36,739 nucleotides of DNA, taken from NCBI GenBank assembly GCA_021813325.1, contig JAKALA010000042.1, positions 1 to 36,739 on the forward strand. The letters run 5' to 3'. Below are positions 1-8,160 of the stretch, piece after piece (position 1 is the stretch's first letter; each line of letters starts with the position of its first letter). The stretch is from a bacterium. GTDB taxonomy: Bacteria; Verrucomicrobiota; Verrucomicrobiia; Limisphaerales; UBA11358. Under the pieces are notes generated by a model. That model made no database searches. It worked only from the letters and a program-made list of their open reading frames with translations, and was not told where the DNA came from. The position numbers and the translations under genes were made by a program.

Positions 1-2
1 GC

Positions 3-740
3 CAGTTCAACTCCCGCTGGACCTTGAGCGGCAAACCGCAAGGTCAGTTTCGCCGACATACAACACAAATTCGCAAAATGCCCAATGAAATCAAAGTGTC
101 ATGCTTTGGCTTTCGTAACACCCTCTATAAATACGGCGGGGTGGCCCCCAACTTGTGCCGGAAATTGCTCGAGTGAGCGGGCCACGCAGATTCTCCGGCT
201 CAAGGCTCAAAAATCGCTTGGAAAATAGCTGCAATAAAATTGCGCCAATCGACTCACGTGCCAAACGGCCTTCATCTCAAAACCGGAGCGCTGATAGGCC
301 TTGCTGTAACCCAGAGAGAAGGCTGCGCCTCGCATGGTTTAAACTAAAATCCGCATTCGAGATGAACCGCGAAACACACGAACCACGCGAAATTAAAAGC
401 CCGCAGCCGATTTCACCTTTCAAAACACTTCCCTCATTTGGTGAATCGACGAGCGTTTCAAGCCTCTGCCAGTTCGCGTATTTCGGGTGTTTCGCGGTTT
501 CAACTGCGGAGTTTTGACATGCCGATCGTGACGGATTCGCCCAAGTTCAAACCGCACCCAAGATCGCGGCGAAACGATTCTAACATCATTTTAAGTCGTT
601 AATGATTTGCATCTTACAACGCCATATACCCGTTTTCGGTAGTGGCTTGTTAACCGTGTTTGGGGATAGGCGACGGCGCATGCACTTTATAGATTTAGCA
701 GCGTCCCAACAATTATCCTTACATCACCTGAAACTTGCAC
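3..740. other. Gene-poor stretch; possible 3' tail of an upstream gene
   Basis: I recognise no gene here. One frame is open from the window edge to a TGA at 174-176 on the plus strand (about 57 codons, ending near CRKLLE); it could be the 3' end of a gene that starts outside the window, or chance. A longer frame at 155-517 has a composition and content that look non-coding and covers the inverted repeat described separately. Positions 520-740 are AT-richer than the surroundings and probably contain the promoter of the PEP-CTERM gene, but I cannot place a convincing -35/-10 pair. Confidence 0.3.
365..499. repeat. 27-bp imperfect inverted repeat (dispersed-repeat candidate)
   Basis: The arm at 365-391 (beginning AACCGCGAAACACACGAA) and the arm at 473-499 (ending GTGTTTCGCGGTT) are reverse complements with three mismatches over 27 nt, separated by 81 nt. 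The arms contain the CGCGAAAC word typical of short dispersed repeats that I associate with verrucomicrobial and planctomycetal intergenic regions. Either a REP/MITE-like element or a folded RNA structure would explain it. No coding potential is evident between the arms. Confidence 0.6.
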
Positions 741-1439
741 ATGAAAAAAAACATACTTAAGCCACTGGCGTGTGGCGGCGCGGTCCTGCTCGCCTTGACC
801 ACCGCCCAAGCCGGTTCGTTGACCGTCAATAATTTCAGCTTTGAACAGGACGTGGCCGGCGTCGGCAACGTGGTGACCACCATTCCCACCGGCTGGGCCG
901 CTTACAATGAAGCAGGCAGCAGCGACATTGGTTCGCAAAACGCCGGCGGCACGGATTACACCGTGAACAATCCGCTGGCGGCCACGGCCGACGCCAATCA
1001 ATACCTGTATATCAACATGTTCAATCCGAGTGTCACCGGGGGCATCTTTCAAGACATCGGCTTGTTGCAGCCCAACACTGATTACACCCTCACGGTTGCG
1101 ATCGGCTCCCGCAATGACCGGATCAATTCCTCGGGCATCATCTCGCTGCTGAACGGCACGGACAACACCGGCTCGCTTTTGGCCACCGGCGGCGGCCTTC
1201 CCGTAACCCAGAACACATGGGAAGATTATTCAATCAATTTCACCACCGGCAACACAGTCAGCGGCGATCTCACCATCGGCCTCTCCGTGCTGGGCAATGG
1301 CACCACAATCCAAGCGGACTTTGACAACGTGCGTTTGACTGCCAGCCCGGTCCCCGAACCCGGCACGTGCGCCTTGGTGGCAGCTGGTTTCGGGCTGATG
1401 GTCGTTGGCCTTCGCCGCAAATCAACCGCGTCAATCTGA
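741..1439 (+). CDS. PEP-CTERM sorting domain protein
   Basis: A predicted exported protein of 232 residues. It begins with a signal peptide (MKKN, hydrophobic stretch LACGGAVLLALTTA, cleavage near AQA-G). The middle (about residues 25-205) is Asn/Gly/Thr-rich and starts with a VNNFSFEQ segment like those of galactose-binding-like (DUF642/HpiC1-type) beta-sandwich domains. The C-terminus is a clear PEP-CTERM signal: VPEPGT, a hydrophobic helix, then the basic tail GLRRKS. Family knowledge says such proteins are processed by exosortase and kept at the cell surface or in the extracellular matrix; no exosortase gene is in this window. I chose the ATG at 741; an in-frame TTG lies two codons upstream. 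A strong terminator follows 40 nt after the stop, so it is probably monocistronic. Confidence 0.85.
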   Translation: MKKNILKPLACGGAVLLALTTAQAGSLTVNNFSFEQDVAGVGNVVTTIPTGWAAYNEAGSSDIGSQNAGGTDYTVNNPLAATADANQYLYINMFNPSVTGGIFQDIGLLQPNTDYTLTVAIGSRNDRINSSGIISLLNGTDNTGSLLATGGGLPVTQNTWEDYSINFTTGNTVSGDLTIGLSVLGNGTTIQADFDNVRLTASPVPEPGTCALVAAGFGLMVVGLRRKSTASI

Positions 1440-1477
1440 CATCAGCGCGCCGTTTTCATTGTGAATGGGGTATTAAC

Positions 1478-1506
1478 AACGACCCGCTTCGGCGGGTCGT
1501 TTTCTG
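1478..1506 (+). terminator. Rho-independent terminator of the PEP-CTERM gene
   Basis: A perfect 10-bp stem (AACGACCCGC at 1478-1487 with GCGGGTCGTT at 1492-1501) closes a TTCG tetraloop and runs into TTCTGTT. It separates the PEP-CTERM gene from the following histidine kinase. Confidence 0.85.
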
Positions 1507-1614
1507 TTCAAACACGTCCGCCAAAACCCGATCAAGTGAAGCTAAATGGATATCCGCTTGGCGACATCGGACGATTGCGTTAGGTTGCCCACCTTGCACC
1601 GTTTAACGATTTTC

Positions 1615-3081
1615 ATGCCCACGTTGGTCACTTGGCGGGAGCGATACTGTTTGCCGGCAGTCCGGCATCTTTGGCTGGCAATGTTGCTCGTGGCGGTCGC
1701 CGTGACGGCGCGGGCGGAGCAAACCGTGGAATCGCCGGCCATGTTGGAACCTTACACCAGCCCGACCAACGACTTGGGTTCCTGGGTGTGGAGCCAGACC
1801 ACGTTTGACCGGCAAGTCTGCCATTTTTGGAAGACGTTTGAAATTCCCGCCAACAACCCGGTGGTTTCCGCCCGGCTGGTGATGACGGTGGACAACGAAT
1901 TCACCCTCTATATGGACGGCCATGAACTGGGGCATGGCGCGGAATGGCGCGAACTTTTTGTCTTCGATGTATCCAAACTGCTCACCCCGGGCCAGCATGT
2001 GCTCGCCGTGGATTGTTTCAACGGATCATTCTCTGCCGGCCTGCTGTTCGGTTTGCGGATCACTCTGGCCGACGGACAAATAATCGCGGTCAAATCAGAC
2101 GACACTTGGCGCGTCATCCCCGACTCCGTCGCGCATTGGGAAACCCTGACCGAAGCGCAACCGGCCTGGCCGGCCACCACCATCCAAGCCGCGCTGGGCG
2201 GTTTGCCTTGGTGGAGCCAGCCCGCCTACGTGAACATGATGCCCGTGCCGCATTTGGTGGTGGTTCACTTCTGGCAGACCGGCTGGTTTCAGCTCACGCT
2301 GTTGATATTGAGCAGCCTGGCGGTCGTCATCATTTTGCGGCTGGCGGCGCAACTGGCGTTTCACCGGAATGAACGTCAACTGCTCCAGCGCGAACGGGCG
2401 CGGATTGCCCGGGAAATTCACGACGACATCGGCTCCCGGATGACCGAGCTGGTGCTCCACGGCGAAGAATTGCAAAGCGGGCAGCCGTCCGGTTCGCCTC
2501 TGCAATTGCAGCTCGGCCATCTGTGCGAAGAAATCCGCGGCGCGCTGGGCAGCATGGACGAGGTGCTCTGGGCCGTAAATCCGCGCCGCGACACGCTGCA
2601 TGACTTCACCGCGTATGTCTGCAAATACGCGCAAAAATTCCTGCACCCCACGGGCATTGAATGTCTGCTGGACGTGGAACCCGGCATCACCGCCACCGCC
2701 TTCGATCTGCCGCTGCGCCGCAGTTTGCTCATGGCGGTGAAAGAAGCCCTCAACAACGCGGTCAAATACTCGGAAGCCACCGAACTGCTGCTCAAAATCC
2801 AATGGCAGGACCGGCGGCTGGTCATTATCGTGCGGGACAACGGCAAGGGATTCGACCCGGCAAAAGCAAATCCCGAACGCAATGGCCTGACCAACATGGC
2901 CCAGCGCATGACCGAAATCGGCGGCCATTTCCGTCTGCACAGCCAGCCAGGCCAAGGCTGCCGCATTGAATTCAGCATCCCGCTGAAACCGCAGCGCCCC
3001 CGATCCTGGCCGGGACATGCCGATCCATTTTCCGAGCCGCCGAGCCATTCAAGAAACACCCACCCACATGACCTCAACTAA
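1615..3081 (+). CDS. NarL-type sensor histidine kinase with secreted N-terminal sensor
   Basis: Membrane sensor kinase of 488 residues. After a signal peptide (LAMLLVAVAVTARA) comes a periplasmic domain of about 180 residues resembling the galactose-binding-like N-domain of rhamnosidases (WKTFEIP, TVDNEFTLYMDG, LTPGQHVLAVD). A transmembrane helix (LTLLILSSLAVVIIL) leads to a HisKA_3 dimerisation domain with phospho-acceptor His at 2419-2421 (REIHDDIGSRM), then an HATPase domain with N box EALNNAVKYSEA, G1 DNGKGF and G2 NGLTNMAQRM. These are hallmarks of the DesK/NarL-type kinases. The ATG at 1615 places the signal peptide sensibly; an in-frame ATG at 1546 would add 23 residues and has no better ribosome binding site. 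The stop overlaps the downstream response regulator, its evident partner. The sensed ligand is unknown; a sugar is only a guess from the fold. Confidence 0.85.
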   Translation: MPTLVTWRERYCLPAVRHLWLAMLLVAVAVTARAEQTVESPAMLEPYTSPTNDLGSWVWSQTTFDRQVCHFWKTFEIPANNPVVSARLVMTVDNEFTLYMDGHELGHGAEWRELFVFDVSKLLTPGQHVLAVDCFNGSFSAGLLFGLRITLADGQIIAVKSDDTWRVIPDSVAHWETLTEAQPAWPATTIQAALGGLPWWSQPAYVNMMPVPHLVVVHFWQTGWFQLTLLILSSLAVVIILRLAAQLAFHRNERQLLQRERARIAREIHDDIGSRMTELVLHGEELQSGQPSGSPLQLQLGHLCEEIRGALGSMDEVLWAVNPRRDTLHDFTAYVCKYAQKFLHPTGIECLLDVEPGITATAFDLPLRRSLLMAVKEALNNAVKYSEATELLLKIQWQDRRLVIIVRDNGKGFDPAKANPERNGLTNMAQRMTEIGGHFRLHSQPGQGCRIEFSIPLKPQRPRSWPGHADPFSEPPSHSRNTHPHDLN

Positions 3082-3775
3082 ATGCGCCCCGCCGGCGGAA
3101 ACCAGAACCGCGCCCGCCGCCCGCCAATCGCCCATCAAAGTCGCCCTCGTGGAAGACCAGCCAAGAATCCGCGCGAGTTGGACCAAATTCATCAATGGCT
3201 TTGCCGATTTCACCTGCGTTTGCAGCTGCACCACCGGCGAAGAAGCGTTGCGCGTGATTCCACCCGAAAAACCGGATGTGGTGTTGATGGATCTTTTTCT
3301 GCCCCGCATGTCCGGCATCGAATGCACCGCCCGGCTCAAGGAATTATTGCCGCCAACCCAGATCGTGGTGCTCACCGCCATGGACGATGAAGAACTCGTT
3401 TTTCTGGCGCTCGAAGCGGGCGCCGACGGTTATCTGCTGAAACGCACCAAGCCCGCCGATTTGCGCGCGGCGCTGCTGGATGTGTTGGGCGGCGGCGCGC
3501 CGATGAGCAGCGAAATCGCCCGCCGGGTGATTGAATCCTTTCGTCAGAAAAAACAAATCCAGACCGAATGCAGCCGGCTGACCGTGCGGGAAGAGCAGAT
3601 TCTGCAAATGGTTTCCCGCGGCCTTGGCAATAAAATCATCGCCCAGAAACTCGGCATCACGGTTGACACCGTCTGCTGCCATTTGAAACATGTTTTTGAC
3701 AAGCTCCACGTGAATTCCCGCACCGAAGCCGTCGTCCGCTACATGGCGGCCAAAACGCCAAGGGGCACCCCTTGA
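3068..3775 (+). CDS. NarL/FixJ-family response regulator (REC-LuxR HTH)
   Basis: Cytoplasmic DNA-binding response regulator of 235 residues, partner of the overlapping kinase. The receiver domain shows the acidic pair (VALVEDQ), the phospho-acceptor Asp in VVLMDLFLPRMSG (codon at 3290), the conserved Thr in VVLTAMDD and Lys in GYLLKRT. The C-terminal LuxR-type helix-turn-helix runs LTVREEQILQMV to KLHVNSRTEAVVRY. I chose ATG 3068, which overlaps the kinase stop by 14 nt and suggests translational coupling; a longer frame begins at 3017. About 20 Ala/Pro/Thr-rich residues precede the receiver domain, so the true start could be slightly later. The target genes are not evident. Confidence 0.9.
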   Translation: MTSTKCAPPAETRTAPAARQSPIKVALVEDQPRIRASWTKFINGFADFTCVCSCTTGEEALRVIPPEKPDVVLMDLFLPRMSGIECTARLKELLPPTQIVVLTAMDDEELVFLALEAGADGYLLKRTKPADLRAALLDVLGGGAPMSSEIARRVIESFRQKKQIQTECSRLTVREEQILQMVSRGLGNKIIAQKLGITVDTVCCHLKHVFDKLHVNSRTEAVVRYMAAKTPRGTP

Positions 3776-3875
3776 CTGGCTTCCAGAAGCGGGCGGGCAT
3801 TTCCCCGCCGCGAGGACTGGTTGCGGGCAAAACTAAAAGGGCTTTGCCGTGCGCACCAGGCAGAGACCAGCCGGT

Positions 3876-4793
3876 TTAATCCGGTTGCAGATTGGCATCA
3901 AAACGTCCGGCGCCTTTGGATTCGATGGTGATTTTGCCGGAGCGCAAATGCAAATCGCGCTGGGGAAATGGAACTTCAATTTGATTTTCGCGCAGCTTGC
4001 GCTCGATGGCGAAGTAGAGTTCGCTGCGGAAATGGGTGGGCCGATGCGCCAGATCCACCGTCCAGACCGCCAGTTCAAAATTCAACGCGCTGTCCCCGAA
4101 TTCAAGGAAGCGGACCATGGGCGCGGGATTTTGGAGCACGGCGGGATTTTTCGCCGCCACGTCCAGCAACACCTGCCGTAATTTTTCCACGTCGCTGCCA
4201 TACGCCACGCCCACCGGCAAACGCAGGCGCACCTTGGGATCGCCGTAGCTCCAGTTGGTCACCGGGCTGGTGATGAAATTGGAATTGGGCACGATGATAG
4301 TGATGTTGTCATTGGTCACCACGATGGTGCTGCGCAAATTAATCTTGGTGACCTGGCCGGCCACGTCGCCCACCTCCACGCGATGGCCGATGGTGATGGG
4401 CCGCTCCGCCAAAATGATCAAGCCGCTGATGAAGTTGCTGACGATGTTTTGCAGGCCAAAACCAATGCCAACCCCCAAACCACCCACGATCACAGCCAGC
4501 GAACTCAAATCCAAATGCACCAGCTTGAAGGCAAAAAAGAAACCGACGGCAATGAAGCAATATCCAACAAAACGGCTGATGGCGAATTGCAGGTCCGGCT
4601 CCATGTGGGTGCGCGCCAGAATCCGCCGGCGCACGATGCGGCGCAAATAACGCTCGGTCAGGACGACCAGCAGCATGACCACCAGCAATTTGACAATGCC
4701 ATTCAACGTCAGACGACTGTCGCCGAGTTCGAGGAGTGGGGCGTTGAAAATGGCCTGAATTTTCGCCCACCAATGGGTCAAGGTCTCATTCAT
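3876..4793 (-). CDS. MscS-family mechanosensitive ion channel
   Basis: Inner-membrane small-conductance channel that would release solutes on hypo-osmotic shock. The protein (305 residues from the chosen start) has two N-terminal hydrophobic helices and the classic pore helix TM3 (VGGLGVGIGFGLQNIVSN), followed by FISGLIILAERPITIGHRVEV, the beta-domain entry found throughout the family (the PI.xGD position here reads ITIGH). The C-terminal cytoplasmic alpha/beta domain extends to LHLRSGKITIESK. I prefer the ATG at 4793 (MNETLTHWW); the frame stays open upstream to 4997, but that extension (MGAKESKKRR...) is hydrophilic and would overlap the divergent UbiA gene. Converges with the response regulator across 100 nt. 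Confidence 0.88.
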   Translation of the reverse strand: MNETLTHWWAKIQAIFNAPLLELGDSRLTLNGIVKLLVVMLLVVLTERYLRRIVRRRILARTHMEPDLQFAISRFVGYCFIAVGFFFAFKLVHLDLSSLAVIVGGLGVGIGFGLQNIVSNFISGLIILAERPITIGHRVEVGDVAGQVTKINLRSTIVVTNDNITIIVPNSNFITSPVTNWSYGDPKVRLRLPVGVAYGSDVEKLRQVLLDVAAKNPAVLQNPAPMVRFLEFGDSALNFELAVWTVDLAHRPTHFRSELYFAIERKLRENQIEVPFPQRDLHLRSGKITIESKGAGRFDANLQPD

Positions 4794-4995
4794 AAAACGG
4801 GTTGTCGTTGCGTCCCCACTGGCATACCAATTTATCAAGGTCTGCGAAAGCCGGTTTTTAGCGGCTTCGCGCTTAAATAATCCAGGCAATGGTGCAACAA
4901 ACGGGTGCCCGCGAGCAGCGAACCCCTCCATCCCGAAGCCTGTCATGGAATGACAGGCTCGCCAAATGCGGCGTTTTTTGCTTTCCTTCGCGCCC

Positions 4996-5862
4996 ATGAA
5001 ATCCGTTCCGCAATTTCAAACCCTGCTCAGCCTCGGGCGGGTTTCGAATTTGCCGACCCTCTGGTCGAACTGCCTGGCCGGCTGGTGGCTAGGCGGGGGC
5101 GGCAATGATGGGAAGCTGCCATTCTTGTTCAGCGGCATCAGTCTGCTTTTTACCGGCGGAGCTTTTCTCAACGACGCCTTCGACGCGGAATTTGACCGGC
5201 GGCATCGCCCTGAACGCCCCGTTCCCGCCGGCCACATCTCGCTGGCGGTCGTTTGGCGCCTGGGTCTGGGCCAACTGGTTGCCGGAATTTTTCTGCTCAT
5301 ATTTTGCGGCCAACTGGCCGCCGGAGCCGCCATCTTGCTGGCCTTGTCGATTTTGCTCTACAACTTCTCCCACAAATTTTTTACCGCCGCGCCCTGGATC
5401 CTGGGTGGATGCCGCTTCTGGGTTTACATCATCGCCGGCGCCACCGGAACCTTTGGTTTGAACGGCTGGCCGATTTATTGCGGCACGGCTCTGGCCCTGT
5501 ATGTCGCCGGGCAAAGTCAGATGGCTAGACGGGAAAATTTTCGTTTTGCTTTGCCACATTGGCCGTTGCTGTTGCTCGCCGCCCCCGTGGTTTTGGCCAT
5601 GGCCATGAATTTTGGCACCGCCCGCACCACGGCCCTCTGGCTCGCCATTCTCCAAGTTTCCTGGGTGATTTATTCAATGCGCACACTTTTTTGGGGGCGC
5701 GAAGTGAACGGCAAACATCTGGTCATGGATTTGATCGCCGGCATGGTCTTGGTGGATTGGCTGGCCGTCGGCCCGATGATTCCCCACTGGACTGGCATCC
5801 TGCTGTTTCCACTGTTGTTTGGCATGACGAAGTGGCTTCAAAAATTTGCGCCCACCGGTTAA
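4996..5862 (+). CDS. UbiA-family prenyltransferase
   Basis: Polytopic membrane protein of 288 residues with about eight hydrophobic segments. Near residue 60 it has the first Asp-rich motif of the family, NDAFDAEFDRRHRPERPVPAG shortened here as NDxxDxxxD plus RPVPAG, which binds the Mg-diphosphate of a polyprenyl donor. The second Asp-rich motif of UbiA/MenA is not present in normal form; the corresponding segment reads AGQSQMARREN, as in the EboC/SCO3242-type subgroup. The substrate therefore cannot be named: quinone, heme and sterol-type precursors are all unproven. The ATG at 4996 (MKSVPQFQTLLSLGRVSNLPT) fits the family N-terminus; an in-frame ATG at 4966 would add ten residues. Divergently transcribed from mscS. 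Confidence 0.8.
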   Translation: MKSVPQFQTLLSLGRVSNLPTLWSNCLAGWWLGGGGNDGKLPFLFSGISLLFTGGAFLNDAFDAEFDRRHRPERPVPAGHISLAVVWRLGLGQLVAGIFLLIFCGQLAAGAAILLALSILLYNFSHKFFTAAPWILGGCRFWVYIIAGATGTFGLNGWPIYCGTALALYVAGQSQMARRENFRFALPHWPLLLLAAPVVLAMAMNFGTARTTALWLAILQVSWVIYSMRTLFWGREVNGKHLVMDLIAGMVLVDWLAVGPMIPHWTGILLFPLLFGMTKWLQKFAPTG

Positions 5863-6464
5863 ATTGGCCGGGCTTCTTGGGCAAAACTCACCTTAAGCAG
5901 CAGAGCAGACGCATCTAAAATTGAGGATTTTGGGCTGAACGAGGGCGTTGGATGATGATGTCGGCATAAGCTTGGGAGCGTTTAACGAAGCGCTTATAGC
6001 CGGCGATAGCGCTTTTGAGGTTCTGAACCTGAGTTGTGTGCGTCAAGTTCTGCAATTGTAAACGGCGGTTGAAAAGTGCGGCGGGGGGTCATGCGTGTGG
6101 CGTGGCGCTCGAAAAGTGCGGCACCCTCTGGGCAAAGAAGACCTGGATTTGAGGGTTTTCGTCAAGGGTTTGATTTCGCTGCGAGGTAGAAGTAGCAGGC
6201 GGGAGGGCTTCGAGCCTTTAGCTGCCCCCCGCCTGCGGTCGAAGGTTCGTTTGATTTACTTGTGTTTCAGCCGGTGTCTGGCCTCCGTCAGCCGGTAGCA
6301 CTGGCCGTCATTCTGGACGCTTGCTCGCGCAAAGTGGTCGGCTGGGCCATGGCCGCTTGGGTGGCGGCAAATTCCCAGACCAACGCCATGTCGTTCTGAT
6401 TCATTTCCCCATTACACTGACGCCCCCGCCAAAAACCGACAAATTTATTTGAAGTTTTTTGGGG
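5863..6464. mobile_element. Insertion-sequence graveyard (IS21-type end plus fragments)
   Basis: No intact gene lies here. TGTAAACGGCGG starting at 6058 leads into GGTTGAAAAGTGCGGC; the same 12-mer GAAAAGTGCGGC recurs at 6071-6082 and 6111-6122. Tandem repeats of this GTTGAAAAGTG type after a terminal TG are characteristic of IS21-family ends. Inward, on the minus strand, a 14-codon tail (YRLTEARHRLKHK, stop at 6256-6258) resembles an IstB C-terminus. A different transposase fragment follows at 6298-6399. To the left, a minus-strand frame of about 45 codons ending at 5926-5928 (AGYKRFVKRSQAYADIII) is unidentified. The arms GCAGGCGGG and CCCGCCTGC near 6197-6235 also form a hairpin. Confidence 0.5.
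6298..6399 (+). pseudogene. Transposase rve (DDE) domain fragment
   Basis: The plus-strand reading ALAVILDACSRKVVGWAMA matches the start of the integrase core (rve) of IS3/IS481-type transposases, where the Asp after VIL is the first catalytic residue of the DDE triad. The frame ends in TGA after about 33 codons and nothing upstream or downstream continues the domain, so this is a decayed fragment. IS3 versus IS481 origin cannot be decided from this length. Confidence 0.7.
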
Positions 6465-6498
6465 CAACAAAAAAGCCCGCTCGAAAAAGCGGGCTTTT
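6465..6498 (-). terminator. Terminator of the DUF5679-NDK operon
   Basis: Stem AAAAGCCCGC (6471-6480) with GCGGGCTTTT (6489-6498) and an 8-nt loop; on the minus strand the stem is followed by a T-run (GCGGGCTTTTTTGTTG). It lies 20 nt after the NDK stop codon. Confidence 0.85.
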
Positions 6499-6518
6499 GG
6501 TTTCCATGACTCGATGGT

Positions 6519-7691
6519 TCAAATCTTGCCGTAAACGTCTTCAATCACCGCTTTGAAGCTGTTTTCGCCGGGTTTGACAATGCCAAATTCACGTTTGGCG
6601 TTGTCAACGGAATCGCTGGCGTGCGCGGCGTTGACCATGATGGTGGAGCCGAATTCGCGGCGGATGGATCCAGGCGGCGCCTTGGACGGGTCGGTCGGTC
6701 CCAACACATCGCGGATTTTGCTGACGGCATTGACGCCTTCGTAAACCAGGGCGATGCACTTCTCGGTGCCGGGTTTGGTCCAGTCGGCCTCCGGAATTTC
6801 TCCCGGAGCATGACCGGACATGAAGCGGACGATGTTATCGAATTGGGCATCGCCTTGCAGCGGGCCGAGAATTTCGCCCAGCGCTTTTTGATCTTCCGCG
6901 CCGATTTTCAAGCTGAGTTCTTTTTCCAGAACTTCCTTGGCTTTGACGCTGACCACTTCCTTGAGTTTGTTGCGCAGGAATTCGCGCACCGGCCCGTAAA
7001 ATTCCATGGCTTGGGCCGTGCTCATGCGGAACATGCGCGCCCCCACAATGTAAAGTCCGGTGCGGGAGAAGAAATCAATCACGTTGCCGGGGCGGCCGGT
7101 GGGAAATTTGAAGTTGTCCGGCTTGATCAACACCAAGGTGCGTTCGCCGGTAGTTCCCGGAGCGTAGCTGACCACGTTTTCCAAAATGCCGCCATCGGAA
7201 TCGGAATACCGTCCCCAAAGGCGCAGTTTGTTTTCGGCTTCGATGGTGGTGGGAGCGGCGAGCACGGCCGGCTCAAAATAGCGAACCGAGCCATCGTCAT
7301 CCATGATCAGATCGCTGAACGTGTCACGAATTGTTTCGCCAACACGACGATCCGGGCCGAGATTGCCAACCACGGAACGGACTTTGCGAACTGCATCATC
7401 ACCCCGAAACAACATGACCATGACGCGTTTACGCTGGCCGGTTTTGGCCTCGGGCGAGAATTTCTCCAACACGTAATCCCGCAGCAGTTCCTGAATTTTG
7501 CGGTCTTGCGGATCATGCGCAGACACGATGATATCCGCGTATTCTTTGACCAGCGCGGGGCTGGGGGCAAACATCCGCATCCCAGCTAAATCCAAGCCGG
7601 TGCGGGTGATCAAACGGCTTAAAATCCCGCCGGTGCGGGATTTATAAAGTGAATACGGGGTTACGATGACGTAAGCGAGCTGTTGGGACAT
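6519..7691 (-). CDS. Tandem nucleoside diphosphate kinase-like protein
   Basis: NDK transfers the gamma-phosphate between nucleotides through a phospho-histidine. This 390-residue protein holds two NDK-fold halves, against about 140-150 residues for a standard enzyme. In the first (about residues 1-160) the usual IKPD is replaced by VTPYS and no active-site His is visible (VRYFEPAVLAAPT), so it is probably non-catalytic. The second half has LVLIKPD near residue 185, an insertion of roughly 50 residues (KAKEVLEKELSLKIGAEDQ and following), and the active-site segment VNAAHASDSVDNAKREFG with the catalytic His. Its start lies 2 nt after the stop of the upstream zinc-ribbon gene, so the two are cotranscribed. 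I infer real NDK activity from one domain; a structural or regulatory role of the first half is open. Confidence 0.82.
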   Translation of the reverse strand: MSQQLAYVIVTPYSLYKSRTGGILSRLITRTGLDLAGMRMFAPSPALVKEYADIIVSAHDPQDRKIQELLRDYVLEKFSPEAKTGQRKRVMVMLFRGDDAVRKVRSVVGNLGPDRRVGETIRDTFSDLIMDDDGSVRYFEPAVLAAPTTIEAENKLRLWGRYSDSDGGILENVVSYAPGTTGERTLVLIKPDNFKFPTGRPGNVIDFFSRTGLYIVGARMFRMSTAQAMEFYGPVREFLRNKLKEVVSVKAKEVLEKELSLKIGAEDQKALGEILGPLQGDAQFDNIVRFMSGHAPGEIPEADWTKPGTEKCIALVYEGVNAVSKIRDVLGPTDPSKAPPGSIRREFGSTIMVNAAHASDSVDNAKREFGIVKPGENSFKAVIEDVYGKI

Positions 7692-7693
7692 AT

Positions 7694-7894
7694 TTAGACG
7701 GACGGCGGATTGGGGTTTGGGTTGGGCGTCACAGAAGTGGCCGGAGCAGCGGCCTTGCCGAGTATTTTAAACATAACCGTGCCACAGGTGGGACATTTTC
7801 CTTTGATGGCTTTGCGGCCATTTTTCATGGTTTCTTCAAGGCCATCGGAAATTTCTTTCTTTGCCTTGCACTTAACGCAATATCCTTCAGCCAT
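7694..7894 (-). CDS. DUF5679 zinc-ribbon protein
   Basis: A 66-residue protein with one zinc ribbon: YCVKCKAKKE near residue 5 and CPTCGTVMF near residue 35 give a Cys4 site, around the conserved KNGRKAIKGKC. This is the DUF5679 pattern, of unknown function. The tail is Pro/Asn-rich (SVTPNPNPNPPSV). It is the first gene of a two-gene unit with the tandem NDK protein. Confidence 0.85.
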   Translation of the reverse strand: MAEGYCVKCKAKKEISDGLEETMKNGRKAIKGKCPTCGTVMFKILGKAAAPATSVTPNPNPNPPSV

Positions 7895-8121
7895 AAAATA
7901 GTTTTCGTTTGAACTTTATGCCAAACGGTTCAATAGGTTATCCGGCGGAAATTCCACCGTCAATTAGAAACGCATTTCTCTAATTTTCAATTGCTTATAA
8001 AATTAATCGACACGCATTTTCATCCCACTCTGAGCGGCTTCGGTCTGGCGTTGAGGAAAAAGTTCTCTACAAAAGAAGGGGATTGGCGCCCGAATGCTAC
8101 GCAACATCAATACAATTGAAA
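7895..8121. other. Intergenic region upstream of the DUF5679 gene
   Basis: No gene is seen. The stretch 7965-8030 is AT-rich (for example TTGCTTATAAAATTAATCG on the plus strand) and presumably contains the minus-strand promoter for the zinc-ribbon/NDK pair, but no -35/-10 pair stands out clearly enough to place. Confidence 0.35.
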
Positions 8122-8145
8122 AGGGCGAGGCCACAGCCTCGCCCT
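8122..8145 (-). terminator. Terminator after rplS
   Basis: Perfect 10-bp stem AGGGCGAGGC (8122-8131) with GCCTCGCCCT (8136-8145) around a CACA loop. On the minus strand it is followed by TTTTCAATT, a short T-run, which suits the end of the rpsP-khpA-trmD-rplS operon. Confidence 0.75.
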
Positions 8146-8160
8146 GGAAAAAGCGGAAAA

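Noticed and set aside
155-517. Short open frame near the window start
   Set aside because: It covers the inverted repeat, its product is Arg/Ser/Pro-rich without a domain, and no ribosome binding site precedes it.
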